Shown: positions 46,537-58,060, numbered from the stretch's first letter. The stretch is 64,000 nt of DNA from Bondarzewia mesenterica (GCA_004802705.1 SGPL01000060.1:29111-93110); one strand, 5' to 3'. A program made the numbers and translations. Notes: generated by a model not told the origin, from the letters alone.

Positions 46537-47930
46537 ATGTCCAACAAACGTTCATACACACCTGTATCATCATCCTCAGATCGTTCTGACTCTCGTACGA
46601 CGAAGGCTGCGAGGACATCACCCTCTTCTAATCCACCGCTCTTTTGTACTCTGCCTCCGACATGCCATCCTCCTACGAATCGCCCAACGCCGCTCAGTGA
46701 CACGCGAGATCTCGAGGCACATTATGCGAAGTATCACGCACATGTATGCGAGGTGTATGGATGCATGTGTGTTTTCCCCGATACGAGGATGTTGGAGCTG
46801 GTCAGTGGTCCATCGTTCTTCATTTCTTTGTCAATATTTGCTTCCTTTCTCAGTCGTTAGCGTGTCGTCGTGACTCGTGGCGCTGACCTTTCATTACTGT
46901 TAGCATTTGACCGAGTGCCATGATCCGTTGGCGGCTGTACGCAAGGATCGTGGAGAAAAGATCGTGAGTTCCTTCGCTGTTGTCGATAAATACACTAAAA
47001 TATCTCCTTTATGCCACTTCAGTTCGCATGCTTCCAAGCATCCTGCAAACGCACATTTTCAACGCCGAAAACTCGCCGTCTACATCTAATACAGGTACAC
47101 GGATACCCCAAACAATATTTTTTTTTGCTATCGCNAACAAGGGCGTCGGAGGGCTTCTGAAAAAGTGGGGCGAGGGAGCAAGTTTGATGAGAGGAAATTG
47201 GAAAGCCAGAGAGNGAAAGGGAGAGGGAGAAGATGGGGAGAGCGATGTCGACATTGAAGGTGAGCTTGACGAGGAAAGTGAAGATATGGCGTTGGACGAA
47301 GGCCCGGACACGAGCTTCGTGAGATCGGATCAGCGAGGTGAACAGAGTAATAAGGATGGAGTCGCAGGGAGCGAAGTATCCCAGGGTACGCCAGCAGGGT
47401 CAGCGAAGGGAAGGGCGAAAGCAGCGGATGTTGAAGAGCTGGCGGGGAGTATGAACTCTTTGTCCCTCGTCCCGACATCCATACGTTTTGGGCGCGGAAG
47501 CAAAAGTATAGGCATGGCTCGAGGACGAATTGGGGCTCACAGGAAGAGTCCAGGTGCAGAGAGAAAGGAAGACACTACGATTATGGCCGATGACGGAGTG
47601 CAAGGTCACAACGACCGGGGGAGGAAGAACAGTATGGAAATGGAGGTAGAAGTGACTGCAGACATCAATGCAGGCGATCAGCCACAGGGCTCGAAGTCTG
47701 ATAAACAGACACCTGCAACATCTACAGGAGGGCGACCAAATCGTGCCCGTGGTGCGCGTGCACGCGGTGCTAGAGGAGGGCGTGGATTCGTGTTACCACC
47801 GCATCGAGGAGGGTGGGTAGGCGCTGGCGTACCGAGGGCTGTTGTCAATGGATTCGGGGCAGGACATACGAGGGGGATGCCAGGGCGAGGAAGAGGAAGA
47901 GGGCGGGGAGCGGGGAGAGTCGGGAGTTGA
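46537..47930 (+). CDS. ZNF511-like C2H2 zinc-finger protein with RG-rich tail
   Basis: Nuclear zinc-finger protein of unknown role. The ATG at 46537 starts MSNKRSYTPVSSSSDRSDSR. The fingers are YAKYHAHVCEVYGCMCVFPD with HLTECHDPL, an intron, and FACFQASCKRTFSTPKTRRL with HLIQVHGYPKQY, the arrangement seen in ZNF511 homologues. A long acidic and Ser-rich region follows (ESDVDIEGELDEESEDM), then MNSLSLVPTSIRFGRGS and an RGG-like tail (RARGARARGARGGRG, GRGRGRGRGAGR), which suggests RNA contact. Two introns: GTCAGT at the first finger and GTGAGT before the second. Ns at 47136 and 47214. The tail is richer in G than its neighbours. Confidence 0.75.
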
Positions 47931-49149
47931 TGAGCCGCTGTAGGAGCCGGTCGTGGTTCGCTGTCATGAGATTAGGTCTGAGGTAGAGGGACTGAAGATT
48001 GACCACGTTGAAGGTTTGTTATCTCGCTGGCATCCTCATTTTCAGGAATGAACGAATACCCATGTCAGCTGGAGTTTCTGGGTAGAAGTGATTCATATCG
48101 CGTCCTTGTCCTTCTGCGTTTCTATACTTCATATGAATTTATCTGGCTGCGTAAGTTTCAGGTAGGTTTCTCATCAGCATTTTCTCCCAGCCCAGGCATA
48201 CAAGTGTCTTTGGCTTGAGCGTACCCACCTCTACACATTCGACAACTGGAAACGTTGTACATATTGGACCCTGACAGTGAGATCAACATGACAGTTACAA
48301 TTGTAGAAATACCGATTTTTTTGCGTTTCTTCACGAAAGAGCATCTCAACAATAAGTGTACCGATCGGAAGTACGCAGCGAAAATGTACAGTCTTCGAGG
48401 CAAAATGATAGGAAGGCTCACCAAGCCATCCGGTCCTGGTCACTATATGTAGGCCGACATATGGTTCCGCGGGCCCTGAGTGTAACGAGAGGATCGCGGA
48501 GTCCTTGGCTGAGATCGAAGTCGAAATCGGACCGTTGCGTCGGAGCCTCAACGATGTAGACACGAGCAGTCACAACCGTATGCCTACTACGGCTGCTACC
48601 TTGAACAACTTTGAGGTATAGGTCGGTCAGGCAGCAATCCCACAAGAGAGGTACTGCAACAGCACTGACGATTACGTCCGCTTTCCTATGTTCCTTGTAT
48701 CGAACGAGAGTTTGCTCCGCTGCAGTAGGTCCGTGCCTTCAAAGCAACAAGTGCAGATCATCCACCCGGAAGTTAAAAGACCTAACCTTGAGATACAGTA
48801 CGTGAAACGACATCTAACGCCTCATACGCTCGGAACGAGATAGAGCATGCGATGAAAGGCCAGCATCTCGGGAAGACACTTGATGAGAGCTGCCCGCTTG
48901 TCTCTTGCTGCCTTCCAGACCACTTGCATACACCCTTCACCAAGAGACGTCCAAGACGTCGGACATGATAGACAGTAATTGGCAAAAGAAGTCATACGAT
49001 AATTATGTCGGCGTTAGCACCCTGACCAGACGAAAGGCATGTCGACAGGTGGGCGTCTGTCCTCACCGAAGATTAGATCTGGAAAGAGGGTTGAAATAAA
49101 GGTACGTACATAACGACGAAAACTTTCGAACGTGTGAGGTTCCGACTCG
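47931..49149. other. Region with possible unmodelled minus-strand gene
   Basis: Minus-strand frames line up between about 48,950 and 48,231: MQVVWKAARDKRAALIKCLP, a GTATGA donor, LLWDCCLTDLYLKVVQGSSR, PTQRSDFDFDLSQGLRDPLV, EPYVGLHIVTRTGWLGEPS and NRYFYNCNCHVDLTVRVQYV. They read like pieces of one protein but I could not join them in a single phase-exact model, and I do not recognise the family. Confidence 0.3.
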
Positions 49150-49391
49150 AAGTTTTGGGGAAGGAGTATGTACAACACCTACGTCCCTAAGTCCAGCAGC
49201 ACGGCGGTTCATATGCTGCAGTCACGCCTTCAAGAGACTGTGTGACCTCGGAAAGCACCAGGAAACGTCGAGGAAGCACTACGCCGTGCCAATGTATCCA
49301 TGCGGTCAGGATCGGTGTACAAGCACGTTCAGGCGTTGGGACTCTCGCAAGGCACATTGGAGGAAATATCACCCCGAGACGGCGTGAGTGG
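49150..49391 (+). pseudogene. C2H2 zinc-finger fragment, paralogue of the 30.7-31.9 kb gene
   Basis: The plus strand reads FICCSHAFKRLCDLGKHQ, then YPCGQDRCTSTFRRWDSRKA and HWRKYHPETA before TGA at 49389-49391. This matches the last two fingers of the gene at 30744-31877 almost position by position. The long Pro/Ser-rich N-terminus of that gene is not found upstream, although a short piece (TTPTSLSPAARR) still aligns. So this is a truncated copy, or the 3' exon of a gene whose front I cannot see. The similarity runs on past the stop codon. Confidence 0.5.
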
Positions 49392-49926
49392 AGGCACATC
49401 AAGGAGCGGGGCAAGCAGCGGCGGATGGGTGGAAAGGGTGAGATGGACATTTGAACATTTGAGGCACACGGCGATGGGGAATGCCCGCTCAAGAGCGGAA
49501 GCAAATGCGAAGGCGCGTCGCGTCATCACAGCGCAACAAAACGCGCTCGGACCAGGCGGCGCGTGGGCGGAATTAAAGCAAATGTGTGACGCGGAGGCTC
49601 CGGAGGTAGCAGCAGCTGAATGAAGCTGAATGACCACAGGAGGGAGGGAAGGGGGCATTATTTGTACCTTATTTATCTCCTGCAGAAATCCAGACCAAAC
49701 TTTGTCTTTGTTTATTATTATTTTTGGATTTACTCACAGACTTAATACCTCCATTCCCCCAGTCCTACCATCCCAAGGGCTCAACGCTGCACAACTCAAT
49801 CCACACACTTGAAATTTTGAGTAAGCCCATATTGGATCTCAATCCTCGTGCACAACACTCACTAATTCAGCAACATTCTCAGAAGGACAGGACACCTCCA
49901 CAGCTTTTCTCAAATATCAAATTACT

Positions 49927-50454
49927 ATGGCTGATGACGATGTATTGCAAACCATTCTGTTCACCCTACAAAGCCAGATGATTAGCATGCAGCACCACAC
50001 GACTAGCATGCAGCACCAGATGACTCATATAGAGGATATAGTTGCTGAAATAGAGGATAAGGTCACTGGCATACGTGACAAGATTATTGATCTGCGGAGG
50101 AGTCTGAGTCGGCTAGAGGAACGGCAGGAGCAGATCATCCATGAGGCTTTTCGAGGGATCATCATGCAAATTGAAGAAGAGGCTTGTATGCACCTTTCAT
50201 TGTCTTTATCATTTTCATTTGCTGATGTTGCCATTCTTTCCAATTCTTTCCTCTTGTCCAGCATTGTTTGCATCCAAACCCATGTGTGCTTGCCCTTCAC
50301 TCTTCTTTCTCTTCTTGTTTTTTACCTTGCCATTCGTTCCACAGTGACGGAGCTGAATGTAATGTTGATCAATGTTTCAGGCTATAATCTCACCCTGCTC
50401 ATGGCACACATACTTGGTACCATAACTGTGTGCCGGTCTGCGCAGGTGTTATAG
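49927..50454 (+). CDS. Hypothetical coiled-coil protein with hydrophobic tail
   Basis: Unknown family. The ATG at 49927 gives MADDDVLQTILFTLQSQMIS, two near-repeats (MQHHTTS, MQHQMTH), then a heptad-like stretch: HIEDIVAEIEDKVTGIRDKI and LRRSLSRLEERQEQIIHEAF. After GIIMQIEEEA the sequence becomes hydrophobic (SFSFADVAILSNSFLLSSI, LLSLLVFYLAIRS). A GTATGC right after EEEA could be a splice donor, with CAG acceptors downstream, so the hydrophobic part may be intron and the gene may extend to about 50,551 (VNFNAFQLENALGRIF). Related DNA lies inverted at 30.26-30.72 kb without the coiled-coil part. Confidence 0.4.
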   Translation: MADDDVLQTILFTLQSQMISMQHHTTSMQHQMTHIEDIVAEIEDKVTGIRDKIIDLRRSLSRLEERQEQIIHEAFRGIIMQIEEEACMHLSLSLSFSFADVAILSNSFLLSSIVCIQTHVCLPFTLLSLLVFYLAIRSTVTELNVMLINVSGYNLTLLMAHILGTITVCRSAQVL

Positions 50455-50870
50455 TCTATGTTCAAACGTTCATTGTTGACCGTGTGAACTTTAATGCGTT
50501 CCAACTCGAGAATGCGCTTGGACGGATTTTCTGATGTGACCAAAAAGGTAAAAGTAAACACTGTAGCATTTCGATATCGATGCTTTATCCATAGCATACA
50601 GCACTTCTCCTGATCAAAGTGATCTCCTGTGCACGTTGTTTAAATAAGTCAGAAAAGAACGCATTCGCTTCGTGCCATTCACTTTTCGAGCGAAAACGCT
50701 ACGGGCGCTCAATATCAAGCTTTCCTCAACGTGTTATAAACTTCCAAAATACCATAGACATGAGGACATACAACAAAATCCATACGCGCGATACAGAAGT
50801 GTCCGAGCTGAACAAAGCAGTTATAAATTCAAACAAAAAATCACATCTATCGTGCTTTAGTCGTGACACC
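50455..50870. other. Intergenic; end of duplicated block and HUA1 3' flank
   Basis: The first ~110 bp continue the similarity to 30.26-30.4 kb. The rest has no supported gene. Confidence 0.45.
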
Positions 50871-52290
50871 TCAACCAAATGTCCGGCCCATTCCATTACA
50901 AACATCGCACGTCACCTCATCGAACAATAAGAAAGAGACAAGTCCACGACCATCGCATCTCCAACACAATCTTCCTCCAAGTCTCGGATCTCCCGGTGGT
51001 AAGACTACGGAGCCGGGCGGCGGACGAAAGCGCCAGTCTAGCACCTGCGTGCGCGGAGGCGGGGGAAGTGGAGGAGGTGGAGGGGGCATGCAATGTGGAG
51101 AGACCATTGAAGACGACGACGGTGGTTGAGAGACGATGCGCCTGTGTTGGTTCGACGAGGACGACGCGGAGAGGTGTGGAGGCGTGAAGGAGGGGAGAGG
51201 GCGCTGGAATTTGTTGGAGCTACTTGAGGACGAAGAGGTATTGGAGTCCCAAGACGTGTATATGAGCGCGCCAGAGAAGGACTTGGCATATCGCTCCCAG
51301 CATTTACGACAAGGGTTCGAAGGGTCATAATTCTTATACCCTGTGTTACCGCCTGCAGATACGATTCGCACGCGTCAGTATATCGATAGGGTTAAGTTAT
51401 TCAGTCATAATTCGGCTTGCTGAATATGGCAAGATCTATGAAATTCTGGACGATGTGCGCGCACCCACAAGTTGCGCGACACATTGTTGCTAAAATGAAT
51501 CAGAGACGGTGCGCTCACATTTGTGGCATTCGAACCCAGCGGGATACACGAGCAGCCGACCATTATTCAATAGCGGATGACCAGGTACGGGCGTCCGCGT
51601 CGGCCGCCCATCATTCCGCTCGCCGCGAGCATTGGCGCTATTCGAACTGGGTTGACGCGCAGGAGGCTCTCCCGGCGGCGGTGCATACCGCGGCCGGGCA
51701 TTATTCCTACCTTCCTCTGAAGGCGGCACGCCAGCGCCTGCAGCATAGAATTCGCGTGCGAAATCGGAGAGCGGTGGGGAACTCGACCGCGTGCGGGGCC
51801 GTGGGGGAAGAGGAGGGGTGAGAGAGGACCTGCTCTGCGCAGCACGTCCCGGATAGGTGCCTGTGCCGTTGAGATTCGCATTTGCAGAGAGAGGATGAGA
51901 GGGAGGAGGGCCCCAGCCGAAGCTACTGCCGCCGGTGGGTTGTGGGCTAAAGTATGGCTGTACTGACAGCTGAGGAGGCTGTTGGAAGGGCCTGCGAGGC
52001 CCGATATCGACGGTGGTCTCTCCAACGGTGATATCTGGAGCTGGAGTGTACGCTGGGGGAGCATCTTCGATAGTCAGAGGTTGTGATAAGAGTTGAGTGT
52101 CTATCTCGAGCGGTTGGGTAGATGAGCCGGTAGAATTAGTAGTTGGTGGTTGGTGTTCTGGGGGAGGATAGTAAGTAGATGGTTCTGCTGGCGTCGATGT
52201 CGATGCTGACACCGACGCCCCAGTTGGCATTGGAGAGACGAGAGGAGTGCGAAAAGGGTTGTTGGAGGACATGTTGACCGTCGAGACCAT
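50871..52290 (-). CDS. HUA1: HUA1-like protein with DnaJ-type zinc ribbons
   Basis: Yeast Hua1 is a cytoplasmic protein with a zinc module like that of type I J-proteins, linked to actin patches and ubiquitin. The ATG at 52290 (MVSTVNMSSNNPFRTPLVSP) or at 52272 starts it. The N-terminus is Pro/Ser/Thr-rich with a PPAY motif (DAPPAYTPAP) of the kind bound by WW domains of Rsp5. The conserved part is HPLLNNGRLLVYPAGFECHK, spliced with a T|GC split codon to CGNTGYKNYDPSNP, CRKCWERYAKSFSGAL, LPPGDPRLGGRLCWRCDGRG and VTCDVCNGMGRTFG. That gives four CxxC pairs. It is divergent from the NOL8-like gene at 52418. The intron is short and in phase. Identity rests on the zinc part. Confidence 0.82.
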
Positions 52291-52417
52291 CGTGGGTCCG
52301 ACACAATCCGCATGGCCTGACACCCGCAGCACTCCAGCGCGTCCTTGGTCATCACTCTCACGTCATCACTGCTTCTAACCCTCTTCGAGTATTTGTTCAC
52401 CTCCCTCGCTCTTAGTT
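52291..52417. promoter_or_regulatory. Short bidirectional promoter, HUA1 / NOL8-like
   Basis: Only 127 bp separate the two divergent start codons. It contains TGACGTGAGAGTGATGACCA-like sequence on the minus strand, which may hold a CRE-like half site, but no firm motif. Confidence 0.5.
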
Positions 52418-54187
52418 ATGGACGAGTCTCTCACAAAACGCCTGCACATCTCAGGTCTCACACCGGCTATCACCCGTGAGGATCTCTCCCGTCGTCTAAA
52501 GTCTTTTGGTACTATAACAGCTCTTGATGGCGTTGGAGCCGTTGACGCCCTCGGCCAACCCCGCAAATTCGCATATGCGACACTCGAGTCGACCAAGGCG
52601 AACCTCGCGAAATGTATCTACTTTCAAGCTCTTCCTTGAAGAGGAGTGTTTTATATCGATCCTCTGTCACTAGGCATGAACGTCCTTAGCGGATCTACCT
52701 GGAAAGGGACCAAGCTCCGCATCGGCGAAGCCAAACCAGACTATCGTGAGCGGTGCGTACCTGCGCTCTCATCACACAGAGTAAACGCACTCATTTCTCT
52801 CCTTTAATTCTGTTTCCTCCTCATAGGATTGCACTTGAAAACTCGGCACCAGACCCCGAACCCCCTCGCAAGCGCATGCGCGTGCACGGCAAGAATGCCG
52901 CCGACATGTCCCTCATCACCCCCGAGAACGTGCATCTTCACATACAATGGCACGTCACGCCTCTCGGGCGCCTCATCCGTCCTATGCGCATCCGTCCCGC
53001 ACGTCCGCTCGATCCTCCCGTCGACTCACTCGCTCAATCCAAGAAGAAAAAAAGGTTTGGACGGGAAGAATGCAGAGGAAAAGAAGAAGGTGCGCAAGCG
53101 AAAGAGAGTTCCCCCGAATCGCGCACGGAGGATGGCGATTGATCCAGTCAAGTGGGGCAGCGGACATGTTATGGGTACGTTCTTGGAAAATACAAGTGAG
53201 ATCCAGGTCGGTGGGAGAGGGCAGGTCACGGACGTGGATCGTGAGGAAAGTTCGGAAGAGGATGAAAGTGAAGAAGATGAAGATATCGTGGAGAAGAACC
53301 ATGACATCGTGCAGGTGGATGCAGAGACGGTGATGCAGCCTGCAGAGCCTGCAGAGTCGATGCCGAAATCCTCACCTGCCCCCCAACCTCAGACAGATGC
53401 TCCCGCACTCGCACCCACATCGGCAGACGAACTGACGCAAGAAAAAATCAAGTCTCTTGATCTGCTACGATCCATGTTCGGAGACGCCGATGACCAGGAT
53501 TGGGGCGGCACCGAGAGCCTTGGATCGGACATCGACATGGCAGATCTCGCAGATCCGGAATCTGCAGACGAAGAAGTTGAAGATCAGGACGATTTACAAG
53601 TACAGGCAGAAGAAATGGATACTCCACCTACTGATCCACAATCTGCGGTAACGCAAATCGAACCCGAAGCTCCCGTGCATCAGCCCGTCACGCAAGTAAA
53701 AAAACTCAAAGATCTGTTCGCACCTCGAGAGGAAGAAGGTACGTCTATTCTCATTGCTTATCATTTTCTTTTTATCCCAACATTCTATGTTTTCGCTCCA
53801 TCAGCCGGCTTTTCCCTCCTCGGTCACCTCGACCTCGACCTCGAGCTCTCCGATGACCCAACCCTGATCCCCATCCCCACGAGCTTCTCTCATCCAATAC
53901 TCCCAACCCACCCTCAACGCACACCATTCCACCCGTCAATAAAGTCAACACCCACAAACACCTTCCACTTGGACACATCCCGCGCTCTCTTCTTTCCCAG
54001 CCGCGGGCACACCAAAGGCACTTGGCGCGCTAGCGGGTTTTACCGGACGGAGAGCGAAGACGCGATCAGGAAGCAGTGGGAAGAATCCAAGGGCGAACTT
54101 ACGAGGGAATGGAAGCGGAGGCATCGGGAGGCGCTGAAGAGTCGTCGCAGACGGGGCGGCGAGGGTAGTGTTGGCGAGGGGGTGTGA
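52418..54187 (+). CDS. NOL8/Nop8-like nucleolar RRM protein, with a homopolymer frameshift
   Basis: Nop8/NOL8 proteins act in 60S ribosome assembly. The ATG at 52418 opens an RRM: LTKRLHISGLTPAITREDLS, KFAYATLESTKANLAKC, an intron, MNVLSGSTWKGTKLRIGEAK. Then come RKRMRVHGKNAADMSLITPE and VHLHIQWHVTPLGR. The frame is lost in a run of seven A at 53047-53053; with six A, KKKKGLDGKNAEEKKKVRKR would read on. The downstream frame gives RVPPNRARRMAIDPVKWGSG, a very acidic region (EESSEEDESEEDED), IKSLDLLRSMFGD, an intron at GTACGT, AGFSLLGHLDLDLEL and FYRTESEDAIRKQWEESKGE, ending in a basic tail at 54187. A sequencing error is the simplest reason for the shift. Confidence 0.7.
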
Positions 54188-54551
54188 ACGCTGATTAAGC
54201 TATTCCATAGTATTCTTTTGTCGAGGTCCCCACTGCAAATATTCGTTTCTTTTGATGCGTGCCATTAGGGGCTACCTACACGTTTTTTTGTGTTTCTTCA
54301 CGATCGTATAGTACACTGCGTGTACTGTGTCATCAGACCCCTGCGCGAGGACGTCTCGCAATAATGCACTCATGTTCTTAACTGATCGTTAAAATGATCA
54401 CGAACACTTTCTGCTTTCACTCTGGTAGAAGATGAACCTAATGATATGCATAAATTTGAACGTACACGTTGTCGATGGAACATTGGCACGGGAATCGTTT
54501 AGACGTGTCCCCAGCCATAAAAAAACAAAAAAACAAGAAACGGGATGGACA
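54188..54551. other. Intergenic
   Basis: 3' flank of the NOL8-like gene. No feature seen apart from short A runs close to the tRNA. Confidence 0.45.
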
Positions 54552-54625
54552 TGATTCGACTCAGGCTCGAACTGAGGACCTTCTGTGTGTTAGACAGATG
54601 CGATAACCAACTACGCCATCGAACC
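54552..54625 (-). tRNA. tRNA-Val(AAC)
   Basis: On the minus strand the acceptor GGTTCGA pairs with TCGAATC, the anticodon stem TCTGT/ACAGA closes the loop CTAACAC (anticodon AAC), and the T arm CTCAG/CTGAG holds TTCGAGC. All stems pair. No intron, no encoded CCA. Confidence 0.93.
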
Positions 54626-55795
54626 ATATGTTATTATAACGTAATAATTAATATCAACCGTTAGAAGATCCTTTTACCCACAATCCTCTCCGGCAACTTG
54701 AGAGGGTGCTGCAGATTGTGTTATGGTGTCGGCTAGCAGAATCCTCACAGATGGTGATGTGATCATATCAGACTGATCAGATGGGAAATGTAACTCAGTG
54801 GGAAAAGAATCCGATTAATCTGAAAAGCTATAGACACAAGCTTAATCTTCATGGAAAAATAGGTCACAGTCTCTCAGGACGGATACAAATGTGGAAATCA
54901 GTGCAGGAAAGACCTATACAAGAGGAAAGAGGTTCACAGAGAAATATCTATCAGTAAGGTAAAAAAACACTAGTATCGTCTGTTTGGCGCTACTAATACA
55001 AAGACGCACTCATCTGTGACCTACCTAAGACTCTCTTCACGAGAAGCTTGAGCTGACGAAATGAAATGCCCGAGAGGGAAAGGAAGACATGTCCCGTTGT
55101 GCTTTCCATTGTGATACCGTTCCAGTGATGAGCATGGCGACAGAGAATATCCAGGAGGCGAGAAGACGAATGTTAGTTTCGTGAAGCTAGGCATTCACAG
55201 TTTTGCAGAATGATTCGACCTGTCGGTCCACGCTGTTGCGTCTAGAATGGTAAGCTCGTTCCGTAATGGAGGTGTGGATAGAGCGATGATTCGCCATTAC
55301 CTACAGACTCTTGCGAACAGAACAGGAACAGGGCTGATGGAGATCGTCTCTGGGATGATGAATTGACAGAATCTCTCTGAGACGATGTCGCCCGGAAGAG
55401 TAAAGTTCGCGCAGTAATTTATATTTCCCAGAGGAACAATTTGGTGTTCACTAAGAATTCAGAAGGAAAAAAAAGAGCAGTTCGCACGCACGGACAAAAT
55501 TGAAGGCGTTGGACGCGAACTTCATGTCAGTCTGGTACACTGGGGCCAGCAGAGACTCCTGTAAGTGCACTATGAATCAGCAGGGAATCGTTTGCATCGT
55601 TCCCATTTTAACTCATCGAACCTGCAGATGTCCAACGCCTCAACAAGTTTGATCAGTCCAGCGTTCAAATATTGGCCACCACAAGTTCGAACTGCAAAAG
55701 CGCAGGTGTGACATTGACCGTGACATCTCACTCAATAACTCAACTCCTGACGGGCCGACTTGTCCGATCGTCTCAGCTCCCTGAGACTCGCCACG
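54626..55795. other. Gene-poor stretch
   Basis: 1.2 kb with no supported gene on either strand. Its right end is the promoter of the Cys-rich protein gene. Confidence 0.45.
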
Positions 55796-57375
55796 ATGGA
55801 GGAACTCCCGCCAAATGCTCCTTCATCCTTAGGTGTATCGATTTTCAATGACTCCAACTGGAAGGAAAGGTCTCGCCCTGCAGAACCTCATGATATCACA
55901 ATACCCTACGACACACGGATTCCTATTGAGGCGATATTTGTCCAAATCGAAGAAGGCCCATCAAAACTCGTCGTCGCCAGAATTTGCGAGGAATGTGGAA
56001 GACGTAGGCAGTTTTGCAATCGCACGCCTTCCGGTTGCGATCGCTGTCGTGACTTGGGAATGAGCTGCAATTACAACCATGACGGTTGTACGCGACTTCC
56101 AGGCGTCATGAAACGTAGGGTGAAGTTTCGTGGTGTCACGAAGACCAAGTCAGCTAAGGCTGGTGTCGCGACCCAGCGCTCTGTAAAGAAGAATCGAATG
56201 CGTGAGGAGAGGCTGGGTGTGGAAAAGCATGCGACGGTTGAAACGGCCACGACCGTTCGTGCTAGGCCTGTTACTCGTTCGCAGGTGCAGATGGTCGCCG
56301 TTATATCGCCATCGAATACAGCCGTTGGAACGGGGAAAGAACCTACGGGAAAGCGGACAGGTCCAATAAGGAGAGTGCAACAGGAGCGAACAAGCAAACG
56401 GACCAATCCAGTTAGCTGTCGAGCACGTTCCGAAGTTAAAAAGAAGGGGGAGCGGAAGTCAATTCTGCGATTGCAGGAGTCGAGCAAGAGAAATGAGAAG
56501 GCACTACGACCACATGCTGCTGCGGAAGAATCGGTCATCTCATTGTCGGCGAAGGGTGCGTACATCTCACATCTCTTGGGTACTCTTACTGAGATGCATA
56601 TAGCACCGACGCATACAGCATCCAAGACGCACTCAACATCAGGTGCAATTTGGCGCGTTCCGAAACTCCCTATTATTCCTACTGCTACGATGCCGCGCAT
56701 ATTTCTGGACAAATATCCACGTGTTTGGACTGGTGTAAGTCATCTTCCCTTTATTGTTTTCAAGTACACAGCGTCTGCTTTGACGGTGTTCGATTGTCGC
56801 GACTGGCGATACAGAATCTTTTGTTACGGGATCAAAGACGCCCGATCGCCCATCTTGCTAGATGTCGTATCGAATCACAACCTCTCATGCCAATCGGTTT
56901 CATCACCCTTGCTCACGCTTCACTGTACTGTTTCAGAGTCGTGCCGAATTATGCGCCGCTATTCCTGGATTTGATAAAATCACGAATGGAATCGTCTGGG
57001 ATAGATGCGAAATACCCACCTTGCTTTTTGCTGGCTGCGGCGTTGAAGAGAAAAATGACAACAACATCGGCATGCAAGCTAATGATCGATGGAATGGATG
57101 CACAATCTCGTTTTCAATGTCAGTCCTGATTTTTCTCTTTCTTCGTTCGGACTTTATCTGTTTAATTGCTTCATAGATCTCCGTCCCCCTCTTTTTTGAT
57201 CCTATCCACCTTTTGCTTCTATTTAAGGGCATTCCATCTTGGTTCTTATGGAACAGATGCATTCCTTGATACCTTTCCTTGTTGCCCCGCGACTGGTCCA
57301 CGTGAAACTCAGATAATCTTTCTACAGAGTCAGAGATATTTCGGTTACTCAACCTCCATTTCGCGAAGAGTTTGA
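55796..57375 (+). CDS. Hypothetical Cys-rich basic protein
   Basis: I cannot name it. The ATG at 55796 starts MEELPPNAPSSLGVSIFNDS. A Cys cluster, ICEECGRRRQFCNR then GCDRCRDLGMSCNYNHDGC, looks like a small metal-binding module. It resembles a Zn2Cys6 cluster in its CxxC and basic loop, but the spacing is not the standard one. A basic, Ser/Thr-rich stretch follows. After a GTAAGT intron comes SRAELCAAIPGFDKITNGIV, PTLLFAGCGVEEKNDNNIG and ANDRWNGCTISFS, which looks globular. A last exon then runs to a TGA at 57375; the exact end is unsure. It may be one gene with the next entry. DNA binding is only an inference. Confidence 0.5.
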
Positions 57376-57445
57376 TTTAGGTTCATCCAACCCTGCTCTA
57401 GCATCCGGAGCGAGCACAATAACGACGCCTTTGCCACCTCCGCCA

Positions 57446-58060
57446 ATGCGGTCTTGTCGGTCAATATCCCCCGAAATTCCATCGACTGAAATTGCGTTTC
57501 GCCTTCGTGGCGGCCAATCAGATGACGAACCCTCTGCTCAGCCAGGTCCATCAGGCCCACGAACAGAGACAGACACCAAGGCCATGGACGTCGACGCCGG
57601 TGACAAATTAGCCGTAGTTGCATTGCTGCAGCTGCAGCTCTCGTCATCACGTACCTGTTCGCCTGTGGCCTCCGCAACGGATTGTCTGCCTTGTAACGGA
57701 TTGATTTCATTTGATTCCTTTGGAGCTGACGATATGGAGGTGGATGAAGATCTTGATATGGACGTTGGCTCTATGCATCCGCCAGATCTGCATCCTAATT
57801 CTGTAGAGAACGGGTTTGGAGGCAGACATGGAGAGCAGAGTGCACACATGCTGGGTGAGGGGGTAGGAACTTCAACGGTCAATCAAACGATGAATCCAGG
57901 CTCTCCGCACTCATCATTGAAACGTACCGACCATATGCAAGACATCGTCGAGGGTCGAGATGGCGGTGACAGTGGAAGGATGCTGGCTGGGGAAGGGGTA
58001 GCAGCTTCGACAGGCCGTGAAGAGGTAAATGCACAAGAGCCGTCATCCGTAATGATCTGA
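57446..58060 (+). CDS. Hypothetical acidic protein or 3' exon of the upstream gene
   Basis: The ATG at 57446 gives MRSCRSISPEIPSTEIAFRL with RGGQSDDEPSAQPGPSG, then an acidic part (DDMEVDEDLDMDVGSMHPPD) and two similar stretches (MLGEGVGTSTVNQ, MLAGEGVAASTGREE). It ends EPSSVMI at 58060, only 28 bp before the next ATG. The frame is open upstream of the ATG (PALASGASTITTPLP), so it could equally be the last exon of the Cys-rich gene. No domain recognised. Confidence 0.4.
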   Translation: MRSCRSISPEIPSTEIAFRLRGGQSDDEPSAQPGPSGPRTETDTKAMDVDAGDKLAVVALLQLQLSSSRTCSPVASATDCLPCNGLISFDSFGADDMEVDEDLDMDVGSMHPPDLHPNSVENGFGGRHGEQSAHMLGEGVGTSTVNQTMNPGSPHSSLKRTDHMQDIVEGRDGGDSGRMLAGEGVAASTGREEVNAQEPSSVMI

